A DNA stretch of 64,000 bases, from assembly GCA_965200975.1 (NCBI GenBank), contig OZ241740.1, forward strand, positions 1,550,001-1,614,000. Reading direction: 5' to 3'. The DNA is from S5-327 sp965200975 (lineage in GTDB: Bacteria; Chloroflexota; Dehalococcoidia; Lucifugimonadales; Australimonadaceae). Both the position numbers and the translations under genes were made by a program. The notes below the pieces were generated by a model that worked only from the letters and a program-made list of their open reading frames with translations, was not told the DNA's origin and made no database searches. Shown piece after piece: positions 33,270-41,784 of this stretch; the first letter of the stretch is position 1, and every line of letters starts with the position of its first letter.

Positions 33270-34793
33270 ATGGAACAGCAACAGTTCTACGACGTGATCA
33301 TTATGGGCGGCGGGTCGGCAGGCTGCGTGGCCGCCGCGAGGCTGTCCGAAGACCCGAAGCGGCGGGTGCTGCTGCTGGAGGCAGGGCCGGACCCGCAGCC
33401 GATCCCGGAGATCATCGCGGACGGGAAGGGGAGCAACCGCCCCATACTCGAGTCCGACTATGTGGTGATGTACCCCACGAAGCGGAAGATTGACGGGAGC
33501 GAGTACTTTCCGTTGAGCGGACGCATTCTGGGGGGCGGGTCGTCCGTCAATATGATGGGCGTTTCGCGTCCGACGCAGTACGACCTCGACAGGTGGGAGG
33601 CGCTGGGCAATCGCGGCTGGTCGTACGAGGACTGCCTGCCGGTGCTCAAGCGAATCGAGACGGACGAGGACTACCCCGACGCTCCGCACCACGGCAACGC
33701 CGGGCCTCTCACGGTGAAGCGCAAGCTTGCGCTCGAAGACGGAGAGCTTGCGCCGCCTATGCAAGCGTTTCTGGACAGGGCTGTAGGTCTGGGCTATCCG
33801 ATAATGCAGGACGGAAACGTGCCGACGCGGTTCGGGCTGTCGCCCTCGGCGTCGAATGTGAAGGACGGCGTCCGCCAATCGACTGCGGTGGCGTACATCG
33901 GGATGGCGCGCGAGCGGCCGAACCTCACGATTATCGCGGACGCGCGCGTCGTGGGCATCAAGACGGAGGGGACGCGGGTCACCGAGGCGCGCTATGAACG
34001 GGATGGGCGGCTGCACTCTGCGTCCGCCGACACTTTCGTGCTCAGCGCGGGCACATATCACAGCCCGCAGGCGCTAATGCTTTCGGGGATCGGCCCCGCC
34101 GATGAGCTGGAGCGGCACGGCATCAAGGTAGTCCACGGACTGGAGGGAGTAGGGAGAAACTACCAGGACCACGCGGCTGTGAATATGACGTTCGAGGGCA
34201 TGGGAGAGTTCTCACCGGACTGGGTCGTCGCGGGCTTCCAGCTGGTGTACAAGACGAGCCCCGACCTTCCGGTAGGGAACTTTCACATCTACATGCGGGC
34301 GCCGGTGGGAGTCGAGGGGCTCAAGCCGATGATGCCGGTGGCGATGAACCTGGTGGAGCAGAAGTCGCGCGGAAGGATTCACCTTGCATCTACCAACCCT
34401 CAAGACCTGCCGATTGTGGACGACGGCATGCTGCAACATCCGGACGATGTGGCCGATATGCTGAACGTGATGCGCTTTATGCGCGACTTCATGGAGCACG
34501 ACCTGATGCGTCCGTACTACGGGCGGTTGCTGCTGCCAACGGAGGATGAGGACTGGGCGGAGTACGCGCAGTCGACTTACGACAGCCACCATCACGGGTC
34601 GGGCACGTGCATGATGGGGCCGGAGTCCGACCCGATGGCGGTAGTCGACAACCGGCTAAGAATGCACGGCATCGACAATCTGTACGTTGCGGACGCGTCG
34701 ATCATCCCGACGGTGCCGCATGCGGCCACGAACGTAACGTGCATCATGATAGGGGAGCGGTTGTCGGACTTCGTCCGCGAGGATGGGAGGTAG
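33270..34793 (+). CDS. GMC family FAD-dependent oxidoreductase (copy 2)
   Basis: A 507-residue paralogue of the preceding protein, 70 bases downstream, with GAGGAGCCAGGG before the ATG. It shares nearly every motif: IIMGGGSAGCVAAARLSE, DPKRRVLLLEAGPDP, YPTKRKIDGSEYFPLSGR, the catalytic-site HHGSGTCMMG and VADASIIPTVPHAATN. Differences are concentrated in the middle, where substrate specificity usually resides. This argues for a recent tandem duplication with partial divergence. A hairpin-like GCGTCC/GGACGC lies shortly after the stop and may end the transcript. Confidence 0.93.
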   Translation: MEQQQFYDVIIMGGGSAGCVAAARLSEDPKRRVLLLEAGPDPQPIPEIIADGKGSNRPILESDYVVMYPTKRKIDGSEYFPLSGRILGGGSSVNMMGVSRPTQYDLDRWEALGNRGWSYEDCLPVLKRIETDEDYPDAPHHGNAGPLTVKRKLALEDGELAPPMQAFLDRAVGLGYPIMQDGNVPTRFGLSPSASNVKDGVRQSTAVAYIGMARERPNLTIIADARVVGIKTEGTRVTEARYERDGRLHSASADTFVLSAGTYHSPQALMLSGIGPADELERHGIKVVHGLEGVGRNYQDHAAVNMTFEGMGEFSPDWVVAGFQLVYKTSPDLPVGNFHIYMRAPVGVEGLKPMMPVAMNLVEQKSRGRIHLASTNPQDLPIVDDGMLQHPDDVADMLNVMRFMRDFMEHDLMRPYYGRLLLPTEDEDWAEYAQSTYDSHHHGSGTCMMGPESDPMAVVDNRLRMHGIDNLYVADASIIPTVPHAATNVTCIMIGERLSDFVREDGR

Positions 34794-34894
34794 GGCGCCG
34801 GGCGGCGCGTCCCCCGCGGACGCGGAGCGCAGAAGCAGGCGCGGCGGGCGGCTTGCGAGCGCCGTCTACAGATGAGGAAGGCTGGAAGGGCGGA

Positions 34895-35119
34895 TTACTT
34901 GCCGGTGGCGTGGGAGGCGCTGGCGGTGCGCTTCGGGCTGTTGTTGAAGCCTATGTTGTCTTCGAAGGGGCGAAACTCGCGCTCGGCATGACAGTACTTG
35001 CACTCGCCGGCCATAGTGACGCTAGGGGCGCCAAGCACCCAGTGATGCGCGCCTGTGGGGGAGAGTCCGCAGGCGCCCTGGTTCGGAGTTCGCTTCGTCT
35101 CGGTCTTCGTCGCCATCAC
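34895..35119 (-). CDS. Small zinc-ribbon-like protein
   Basis: A 74-residue (GTG 35119) or 73-residue (ATG 35116) protein with AAGGA upstream. CGLSPTGAHHWVLG and GECKYCHAER provide one Cys, two His and a C-x-x-C-H group, which could hold one zinc ion. The rest is basic and polar. The family is unnamed to me. It sits between the GMC genes and the 3' end of tmRNA. Confidence 0.6.
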   Translation of the reverse strand: MMATKTETKRTPNQGACGLSPTGAHHWVLGAPSVTMAGECKYCHAEREFRPFEDNIGFNNSPKRTASASHATGK

Positions 35120-35249
35120 GCAGTCCTTGACCCGCCGACATAGCTACACGACCTGTCCTTAGCGGGCGCTTCCCCAGTATACACTAAATTTTCCCGTAGG
35201 GTTAGCCCCCGCTGTCCTCGAGGGGCGGAGCGGGGGGCTGTCTGCGAGC

Positions 35250-35599
35250 TGGTGGAGATGGGGGAGGGTCGAACTCCCCGTCCAGAAGATGCTCAGCGCA
35301 GATGTGCTACAGGCTTATCCGGTGTTTGTTGGGTGAGAGGGGCGGGCCCGCCGGCAGGCCGCCCGTTCACCTGCCGCGAAGGCTTGAGCGACTCTCAGCG
35401 GCGTCGGAATCGCAGCACCCCGGCTATATAGCGCCTTCGGGAGCCGTCGGGGCGGGCTCTCGGGACGTGACTGCGTTACTTACGCAGCCAGAGCGACTGG
35501 TTCGTCGGCAATTGTTTGGCGCCGTCTGATTATCGAGTGGGCGGCGAACTCGGCCTGCAATCCTGCCAAGCTGGTCCCCTGTCGAAACCGCGCATCCCC
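35250..35599 (-). ncRNA. ssrA: Transfer-messenger RNA (tmRNA)
   Basis: A 350-base one-piece tmRNA. The 5' end GGGGATG pairs with CATCTCC at the 3' end to form a seven-pair acceptor stem with a G3-U pair, the alanine identity element; ACCA is encoded at 35253-35250. The T-arm is GGGAG-TTCGACC-CTCCC. After the 5' domain (GCGGTTTCGACAGGGGACC, typical of tmRNA) comes the reading frame at 35509-35480: GCC GAC GAA CCA GTC GCT CTG GCT GCG TAA. The predicted tag is ADEPVALAA, ending in the usual ALAA. It frees stalled ribosomes together with SmpB, whose gene is the next one upstream. Confidence 0.95.
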
Positions 35600-35621
35600 A
35601 CAGCGACCAGCCAACAGGAGC

Positions 35622-35627
35622 AGTATA
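35622..35627 (-). promoter_or_regulatory. ssrA: Putative -10 box of ssrA
   Basis: TATACT on the minus strand, about 23 bases before the mature tmRNA 5' end, leaving a short leader for RNase P removal. No strong -35 is seen. Confidence 0.45.
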
Positions 35628-35669
35628 CACCTGAACGGCTCCTACGCACTCTCTTGCAGCCGAAACCAG

Positions 35670-35698
35670 GAGAGCGCTCACGCTTCCCCGGCTCTCCG
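35670..35698 (-). terminator. Hairpin after smpB
   Basis: GGAGAGC (35670-35676) and GCTCTCC (35692-35698) pair, ten bases after the smpB stop and before the ssrA promoter. The arm resembles the GGAGAGCG core of the dispersed palindromes. Confidence 0.45.
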
Positions 35699-35707
35699 GC
35701 GACGGGG

Positions 35708-36226
35708 CTAGTCGCTTTCGCGGCGGATGGCGCGGGCGATCTCCCGTTCGGTCTCTCTGCGCATAATGGCTTGCCGCTTGTCGTACTGCCGCCTTCCCTT
35801 TGCGAGGGCAATTTCGACTTTGGCGTAGTGCCCTCTGATGTAGACGCGGAGCGGGACAATGGTGAGGCTTTTCGCGCCGGCGGCCTGTGCGAGTTTGCGG
35901 ATCTCTTCGGCGTGCAGGAGCAGCTTTCGCGAGCGTGCAGGGTCGTGGCTCCAGGGCCCGGCAGTCTCCCAAGGGGCGATGTGGAGGTTGTGCAGCCAGA
36001 CCTCGCGCCCCCGCGCCTGAGCGTACGAATCACGGATGTTGACGCGGCCGGCGCGCACGGACTTGATCTCCGTGCCGGTAAGCGCGACGCCGGCTTCGAC
36101 GCGGTCGAGGATGTCGTAGTCGAAGCGCGCGCGGCGGTTGTCGGCGATGACGCGGAAGTAGGGCTGTCCGGCTGCGGGCTGCGCCGCGCTCTTCTGCTTC
36201 TTTTTTCTGCTGCGCTTTGGCGACAT
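35708..36226 (-). CDS. smpB: SsrA-binding protein SmpB
   Basis: A 172-residue protein starting MSPKRSRKKKQKSAA at 36226. The SmpB beta-barrel is present: RRARFDYDILDRVEAGVALTGTEIKSVRAGRVNIRDSYA, then LHNLHIAPWE. The basic C-terminal tail (KGRRQYDKRQAIMRRETERE) folds into the ribosomal mRNA channel. The extra basic, Ala/Gln-rich N-terminus of about 20 residues is longer than in E. coli. It is encoded two bases after the S41 protease gene and 109 bases upstream of ssrA on the same strand, an arrangement that links its expression to tmRNA. Confidence 0.97.
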   Translation of the reverse strand: MSPKRSRKKKQKSAAQPAAGQPYFRVIADNRRARFDYDILDRVEAGVALTGTEIKSVRAGRVNIRDSYAQARGREVWLHNLHIAPWETAGPWSHDPARSRKLLLHAEEIRKLAQAAGAKSLTIVPLRVYIRGHYAKVEIALAKGRRQYDKRQAIMRRETEREIARAIRRESD

Positions 36227-36227
36227 C

Positions 36228-37535
36228 TCAGCGTCCCAGCATACGCTCAAGTTCGGCGATGGCGGCGTCGAGCTGTTCGTCGACGGAAGGGGAGTCGGAC
36301 GCTTGGGGCTCGATGTTGCAGAGGCCTTCGAGCGCGTCGACCAGGGAGTCCTGGCCTCCGAGCGAGCCGGACTCGTCGGCGTAAACGCTGCAAAGCGAGC
36401 GGCTGAGTTCGCCGATGCGGGCAAGCGCCTGCACGTCGAGCGTATCGCCGACGGGGATGTCCGGAGCGAGGCCTTCGCCTTCTATCTCTCGTCCGTCGGG
36501 AGTGAGCCAGCGGGCGGTGGTCACATAGAGTCCGGCGCCTGACTCGAGGCTGTGGAGGAGGTTTACGGAGCCTTTGCCGTAGGTGCGGGTTCCGACGACC
36601 ACGGCCCGGTCGTGATCCTGGAGAGCGCCGACTACGATTTCGGAGGCTGAGGCGCTGAAACCGTTAACGATGACGACAAGGGGCAGGTCGTAGGCTGAGC
36701 CGTCGCCGGCGACCCGCTCAACGGTTTCGTTGCCTGCAGCGTCGACCCAGCGAACGACGTCCCCGCTACGGACGAACTCGGAGACGACGGCGACCGCAGC
36801 CCCGACGATGCCGCCGCCGTTGTTGCGAAGGTCGAGGATGACGCCTTTGGCGCCGCGGTCGCGCAGGTCGTCGAGGGCGTCGCGGAAGTTCGCTGCGGTC
36901 GCGGCGTCGAACCCGGCGACCTGGATATAGCCAACGCCCGGGGCCTGCAGACGCGGGAGCACCGAGTTCACCGTAATGGTCTCGCGTAGAATAACGACGT
37001 CGAAGGGCAGCGAGGCGCCAGCCCGCGAGACCGTGAGGACGACGCGGGTGTTCTTCGGGCCGCGGATGAGCGCTACAGCCTCGTCGAGCGTCAGTCCGCC
37101 GACGGACTGGCCGTCTACGGCGAGGACGACGTCGCCGGGGAGGATGTTGGCGCGCTCGGCGGGCGATCCGGGAAGAGGGCCCAGTATGACGACTTGGCCA
37201 TTCTGATAGGTCACGCTGGCGCCGATGCCCTCGAAGTCTTCGACCTGTCCTTCAAGCTCGGCGAGGAAGGCTTGGTGGCGGTCGATCGGCAGATAGGCGG
37301 TGTACGGGTCGTCGACGTAGTCGATGATTCCCTGGATGGCGGCCTGGCGGAGCTGGTCGATAGAGATGTCGTCGCGGTTGATGAAGTCGGACTGGAGCAG
37401 GTCAATGACCTCGTCGAGATCGTCCGTCGCCGGGTCGCCGCCGGCGCCGGCGGCGAATTGGATGGCTGCGGCAAGAGCGATAAGCGCAAGAAGAGCTACG
37501 GCGGCGATGATGCAGAGGAGCTTGCAGTGTCGCAT
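36228..37535 (-). CDS. S41 family C-terminal processing peptidase (CtpA/Prc type)
   Basis: A 435-residue exported protease. An N-terminal signal/anchor helix (LLCIIAAVALLALIALAAAI) is followed by a short helical domain, a PDZ domain (about 105-185, GIGASVTYQNGQVVILGPLPGSPA) and the peptidase domain. The peptidase domain has DLRNNGGG, the catalytic Ser in VNGFSASASEIV and the Lys in GTRTYGKGSVN. It acts outside the membrane, trimming or degrading proteins from the C-terminus. Many tail-specific proteases recognise ssrA-like non-polar ends. Its position directly before smpB and ssrA is therefore suggestive, though not proof of a link. Confidence 0.94.
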   Translation of the reverse strand: MRHCKLLCIIAAVALLALIALAAAIQFAAGAGGDPATDDLDEVIDLLQSDFINRDDISIDQLRQAAIQGIIDYVDDPYTAYLPIDRHQAFLAELEGQVEDFEGIGASVTYQNGQVVILGPLPGSPAERANILPGDVVLAVDGQSVGGLTLDEAVALIRGPKNTRVVLTVSRAGASLPFDVVILRETITVNSVLPRLQAPGVGYIQVAGFDAATAANFRDALDDLRDRGAKGVILDLRNNGGGIVGAAVAVVSEFVRSGDVVRWVDAAGNETVERVAGDGSAYDLPLVVIVNGFSASASEIVVGALQDHDRAVVVGTRTYGKGSVNLLHSLESGAGLYVTTARWLTPDGREIEGEGLAPDIPVGDTLDVQALARIGELSRSLCSVYADESGSLGGQDSLVDALEGLCNIEPQASDSPSVDEQLDAAIAELERMLGR

Positions 37536-38072
37536 TGGGCGATGCGCCGGAAGGGGAGCAGGGGATACGGCGCGGAGCGCGCCGTAGCGTTAGGGTGTTA
37601 GGTCAGTATAGCCATCGCGCAAGCCGCCGGTAATTTTGCGGGAGGCGCGGAGTCAGGCCGGCCTGCCAAAGCGAGGCTGTGAAATGCTTTAGTTGACATA
37701 ACAACAATAGTGCGCGATTGCTTGCGCCTTTACAGCCACGACTGCAAGGCGCCCATAGAGCGCATCCGGCGGCTTTGAAGCGCAGAACTGATGCACGGGT
37801 CAACCGCAGCGCCAACAGTCGCCCGTACAGCGGCTTTGGAGCGCAGAACCGATGCACGGGGTCAACCGCAGCGCCAACAGCCGCCCATACAGCGGCTTTG
37901 GAGCGCAGAACTGACACGGGGTCAACCGCACGCCAACAGCCGCCCATACGACGGCTTTGAAGCGCAGAACTGATGCACGGGGTCAACCGCAGCGCCAATA
38001 GCCGCCCATACGGCTCTGGAACTCGGCGACTGCGCGGCTTGGCATTGGCTTTCAGAGCGCGCCGGAAGCTGT
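37536..38072. other. Gene-free stretch with a minisatellite
   Basis: No frame here has codon use or homology-like motifs. Open frames on both strands exist only because the repeat unit lacks stops. The stretch holds a short AT-richer segment at 37660-37735 and the tandem array at 37770-38010. Confidence 0.7.
37770..38010. repeat. Tandem repeat, four copies of a 59-62 bp unit
   Basis: Units start at 37770, 37831, 37893 and 37952 with CGGCTTTG(A/G)AGCGCAGAAC, continue through GGTCAACCGCAGCGCCAA and end GCCGCCCATAC. A partial fifth copy begins at 38011 and a partial copy precedes the first. Copies differ by a few substitutions and 1-3 base indels. GCCGC and GCGGC across the unit junction can form a small hairpin in each copy. 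Confidence 0.9.
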
Positions 38073-38417
38073 CTAGCGGGCCGGGAGGAAGCCGAGCGCG
38101 TCGTTCCCCTCGTCGAGGGGGCCTTTGTAGACCCAGCCGCCCCTGGGGCCCTCCTTGCGGGCCTTCAGGTCGTGAAAGTCGAGGTAAACGGTTTCGCCGC
38201 CTTCGCACTCGACAGTGACCAGGTGCTCCTCATGCTCGATCACGCGGAGGGGGCGATGCTCGAAGACGTTGCCGGGGCCGACGCTGAGCTTGAAGATGGG
38301 CTCGATGACGAGAGAGGCCCGAGTGGCCTGCTTCTTGGATCCGTCAAGGATGGCGAAGCTGTCCGCATTGCAACTGAAGAAGGGGTTTTCGGGTAGCTGA
38401 AAGAGATCGTCCGCCAT
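38073..38417 (-). CDS. Hypothetical protein
   Basis: A 114-residue soluble protein starting MADDLFQLPENPFFS; a GTG four codons upstream is an alternative. It is beta-rich with alternating hydrophobics (RASLVIEPIFKLSVG, HLVTVECEGGETVYLDFHDL). There are no cysteine clusters or signal peptide and the family is unknown. It lies 31 bases downstream of hflX on the same strand. Confidence 0.6.
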   Translation of the reverse strand: MADDLFQLPENPFFSCNADSFAILDGSKKQATRASLVIEPIFKLSVGPGNVFEHRPLRVIEHEEHLVTVECEGGETVYLDFHDLKARKEGPRGGWVYKGPLDEGNDALGFLPAR

Positions 38418-38448
38418 CCCTTGCCTCACCTCGGTCGTGGGTAGGCCT

Positions 38449-39582
38449 CTATTCTAGTGAATTGTGCGCCGACGGCATCGCTTCTGCGGCGCCATGCTGG
38501 AGCAGATTGCATGCGTCGAGCGCTCGCTCGATAGCGAGAAGCAGGTCGCGCAAGCCAAGACCGGAGAGCGCAGACGTGAGCACGGCGCCCGCGTCCATAC
38601 CGTCGTCGAGAAGGCTGTCGGCGCCGCCGGCGTCCAGCAGATCAGCCTTATTGAGCGCGAGGATGCGCGGTTTCGCGGCGAGGCCGAGCTCCTCGAGCAG
38701 CAGTTCGACGACCTCGGCCTGTTCGCCTGCGTTCGGATGAGAGATGTCGACGACGTGAACGAGCACGGAGGCTTCTTCCGCCTCTTCCAGGGTCGCGCGG
38801 AAGGCGGCGACGAGCGTGGTGGGCAGCTTCTGAATGAAGCCGACGGTGTCGGTGAAAAGCGCAGGCCGACCGTGTGGAAGGCGAACCCTGCGGGTGACCG
38901 GATCGAGCGTGGAGAAGAGTTGATCGCGGGCGACCACGCCGGCGGAGGCGATTGCGTTCATCAGACTGCTCTTGCCGGCGTTGGTGTAGCCGACGAGCGA
39001 GACGACGGGAACGCCGCTCTTGAGGCGCTGGCTGCGGTGGCGGGCGCGGTGACGGCGCACCTTCTCGATTTCAGTCTTCATCCGGGCTATCCGGAGGTTA
39101 ATGAGGCGGCGGTCGGTCTCTATCTGGGTCTCGCCCGGGCCCCGCGTGCCGATGCCGCCGCCGAGCCGTTCGAGGTGGCTCCACTGGCCGGCGAGACGAG
39201 GCAGCAGGTACTCCGCCTGGGCGAGCTCGACCTGCAAGCGCCCCTCGCGCGTGCGCGCCCGGCGCGCGAACACGTCGAGGATGAGCGCAGTGCGGTCGAT
39301 GACCTTGACCTGTTCGCCGAACGCGCGTTCGAGGTTCCGCTGCTGCGTGGGCGTGAGTTCGTCGTCGCAGATGATGGTGTCGAACCCGGCGTCGCGCCGT
39401 AGGAGCTTCAGTTCGTCGAGTTTGCCCTTGCCGACGTAGGCGACAGCCGGCGCTTCACGGGTCTGCGTGACGGCGCCCATCACCTCGGCGCCTGCGGAGC
39501 CTGCGAGCTGGGCGAGCTCGTCGAGGGAGTCGCTGAGAGTCCAAGGCGAGCGGCGCGTCTTCAGGTCAACGCCGACGAGCAA
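38449..39582 (-). CDS. hflX: Ribosome-associated GTPase HflX
   Basis: A 377-residue protein. The only in-frame start is TTG 39582 (next upstream is a stop), just before LLVGVDLK, the usual HflX beginning. The N-terminal HflX domain contains the glycine-rich AYVGKGKLDELKLL, IICDDELTPTQQRNLE and RLGGGIGTRGPGETQIETDRR. The G domain follows: G1 GYTNAGKSS, G3 DTVGFIQKLPTTLVAAFR, G4 NKAD. HflX splits stalled ribosomes. It sits within 3 kb of the other rescue genes (ssrA, smpB). Confidence 0.95.
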   Translation of the reverse strand: MLVGVDLKTRRSPWTLSDSLDELAQLAGSAGAEVMGAVTQTREAPAVAYVGKGKLDELKLLRRDAGFDTIICDDELTPTQQRNLERAFGEQVKVIDRTALILDVFARRARTREGRLQVELAQAEYLLPRLAGQWSHLERLGGGIGTRGPGETQIETDRRLINLRIARMKTEIEKVRRHRARHRSQRLKSGVPVVSLVGYTNAGKSSLMNAIASAGVVARDQLFSTLDPVTRRVRLPHGRPALFTDTVGFIQKLPTTLVAAFRATLEEAEEASVLVHVVDISHPNAGEQAEVVELLLEELGLAAKPRILALNKADLLDAGGADSLLDDGMDAGAVLTSALSGLGLRDLLLAIERALDACNLLQHGAAEAMPSAHNSLE

Positions 39583-39748
39583 GGCCTGCTCGGGCTGTTG
39601 GGCGGTCGCGACTGTTCCCTTTCGCCGTGCTATCGGAGCTCACTCCACAGTAACGAGGGTCGAACGCGGGCTCGCCGGGCGGCGCGGGCCGCTCCGGCCG
39701 GGTGAGTGTACGGCGCGGACGGGTTCGGCGGAAGAGCGCCGGGGCGCC

Positions 39749-40927
39749 CTACCCTGCCGGTTCCTCGGGCAGCCGCCAACCTTCGAGGCGCCGCAAGCCT
39801 TCCTCCAGGCGGTCGTCGGGAGTAGTGAGCGAGAGGCGGATGTAGCCCTCGCCCGCCTCGCCGTAGCCGCGGCCGGGGGTTACGACGACTGCATGCTTAT
39901 CCAGAAGTTCGGTTGCAAGCTGGGCGGAGCTCCAGCCGTCGGGGCACCGCGCCCACACATAAAAGCCGGACCTGGGGCGATTGACCGAGAGTCCCATGGC
40001 GGTAAGGACGTCCACAACGCGGTCGCGGCGCCGGCGGTAGACTGTGTTGTTGGCGTCCTGCCACTCGGGCGTAGTGTTGTCGAGCGCCTCTATGCCCATG
40101 TACTGCACCGCCTGCGGGATGCCGGAATCGAGGTTCGATTTCACTCGGACAAGCGCGTCGATCAGCTGGCGGTTACCGACGGCCATGCCGATGCGCCAGC
40201 CGGTCATGTTGTAGGTTTTCGAGAGGGAGTGGAACTCGATGCCGACGTCTACGGCCCCGGGAGTCTGCAGGAAGCTCGGCGCCTCGTAGCCGTCGAACGT
40301 AACCTCCGAGTAGCAAGCGTCGTGACAGACTGCAATGTCGTACTCCTTGGCGAACGCGACGACTTCCTCGAACAGCTCCGGCGTCGCCAGGCCTCCCGTA
40401 GGGTTATTCGGGTAGTTAATCCAGAGCACTTTCGCCTTGCGGGCGATCTCTTCAGGAACGAGGGAGAGGTCGGGCCTGAAGCCGTTCTCTTCAAGCAGGG
40501 GCATCGCATAAGAGACGCCGCCTGCGAACATCGTGCCCACTCCATACACGGGGTAAGCGGGATCGGGAACGAGAGCGACGTCGCCGGGGTCGATGAGGCA
40601 GAGGGCCATATGGCCGATGCCCTCCTTAGCTCCGATAAGCGGAACTATCTCCTTGTCGTCGAGTTCGACGCCGAACCGGCGGGCGTACCACCGCGCGATC
40701 GCCTGCCGGAGCTCCGGGAGGCCGTCGGACTCAGGGTAGCGGTGGTTCGGCGGATCGTCGGCGGTGGTTTTGAGCGCGCCGAGAATGTGGGCGGGCGTAG
40801 GGATGTCGGGGTCGCCGATGCCAAAGCTGACGACATCGACTCCCTGCGCGCGCTTCTCCGCGATCTTCCGGCTGATCTCGAGGAAGAGGTACGGAGGAAG
40901 TTGCTCGAGCCGGTTGGCAAGCTGCAT
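39749..40927 (-). CDS. dapL: LL-diaminopimelate aminotransferase
   Basis: A 392-residue PLP enzyme starting MQLANRLEQLPPYLF at 40927. The family marks are VVSFGIGDPDIPTP, NHRYPESDGLPELRQAIARWY, IGAKEGIGH, PDPAYPVYG, WINYPNNPTG and the Schiff-base Lys in SLSKTYNMTGWRIGMAVGN. It converts tetrahydrodipicolinate directly to LL-diaminopimelate. With dapF 0.9 kb upstream it supplies meso-diaminopimelate for lysine and cell wall. Use of DapL is typical of Chloroflexi, cyanobacteria and a few other phyla. Confidence 0.92.
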   Translation of the reverse strand: MQLANRLEQLPPYLFLEISRKIAEKRAQGVDVVSFGIGDPDIPTPAHILGALKTTADDPPNHRYPESDGLPELRQAIARWYARRFGVELDDKEIVPLIGAKEGIGHMALCLIDPGDVALVPDPAYPVYGVGTMFAGGVSYAMPLLEENGFRPDLSLVPEEIARKAKVLWINYPNNPTGGLATPELFEEVVAFAKEYDIAVCHDACYSEVTFDGYEAPSFLQTPGAVDVGIEFHSLSKTYNMTGWRIGMAVGNRQLIDALVRVKSNLDSGIPQAVQYMGIEALDNTTPEWQDANNTVYRRRRDRVVDVLTAMGLSVNRPRSGFYVWARCPDGWSSAQLATELLDKHAVVVTPGRGYGEAGEGYIRLSLTTPDDRLEEGLRRLEGWRLPEEPAG

Positions 40928-40961
40928 ACGAAAGGCGCCTCCAGTGAGGGGTTGCGGAAGA

Positions 40962-41784
40962 TTATACAGGGGATGGCGGGCTCGGCTCCGACCCTTGCTC
41001 CCCCAGGAGTTCGGCGTCGTGCTCGCCGGTGTGGCGCGCGACCCACGACCGGAGCGCCGCCGCTCGCGCGGCCTGCTCCGGGATGTTCGCGTCGAGGACG
41101 CAGCGGCAAGTGCGCGTATAGGAGCCGATGACACTGAGTTCGCTCCGGTGCGACGGCCAGCTCCATGGAGCGCCGCTCTTATCGCGGAGCGTCTCGTCGC
41201 AGAGAGCCCGCGTTACGGGAACAGCGCGCTCGAACCGGCGCGAGCGGCTGGAGCCTGCGAACACCGAGAAGCCGCCCCATGCGGCCCAATCGCCGGCGCT
41301 CTCCGCCCGGACGACGTGGGCGTTCCGTCCGATGCGCGCGGCGGCCTCTCCTGTTGGAGGGCTGGTTACGCCGTGGTGGACGGACTCGATGCGCAGGCCG
41401 CCCAGCAGGTAGAAACCCGTAAGCGTTGGCGCGCGCGCCATTCCGCCAGCTCTGGAGCCGCGCCAGGAACAGCAGCGCGTCGCCGGGCTGCGCATATTTG
41501 AGGTTGGCGGCGCGGCCCTTGCGAACGTCGTCGCCGTAAGTGAGCGCGTCGAAGTCGGGGTCGTGATGGCAAGCCTGGTCTCTGCGCGAGGGAGGGATGT
41601 AGCGCAGCAGGTCGGCGCGGGGGTCGTAGTATGAGCGGAGATCGCGGTAGAGAACGGCGCCCGGCAAGGAGTCGAGCCTGCGGTCGTCGAGGATGGGAAT
41701 GAATTCGAATCTGCCGTCCTCGAAAAGCGGGCTTGCGAAACCGTCGCCGGCGTTGGTTCCTACGTTGACGAGGTAGACGCGCAC
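40962..41784 (-). pseudogene. Nmad3-like (nucleotide modification-associated) protein with +1 frameshift
   Basis: The gene starts at a GTG that overlaps the dapF stop (TAGTG), giving MRVYLVNVGTNAGDG. It reads SPLFEDGRFEFIPILDDRR, the pattern of the Nmad3 family (small proteins near DNA base-modification genes; my recall of this family is moderate). At the GC repeat 41429-41438 the frame breaks after SWRNGAR. The rest continues one frame over as APTLTGFYLLGGLRIESVHH, ends EQGSEPSPPSPV and stops at 40962. Removing one base gives 822 bases, 273 residues. It is placed between dapF and dapL on the same strand. Confidence 0.6.

Noticed and set aside
37770..38010. CRISPR array
   Set aside because: The units are contiguous and similar along their whole length; there are no unique spacers and no cas genes.
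37603..38208. Open frames on both strands across the minisatellite (up to 201 codons)
   Set aside because: They exist because the repeat unit lacks stops; unit lengths of 59-62 bases change frame between copies, so no repeated peptide is conserved.
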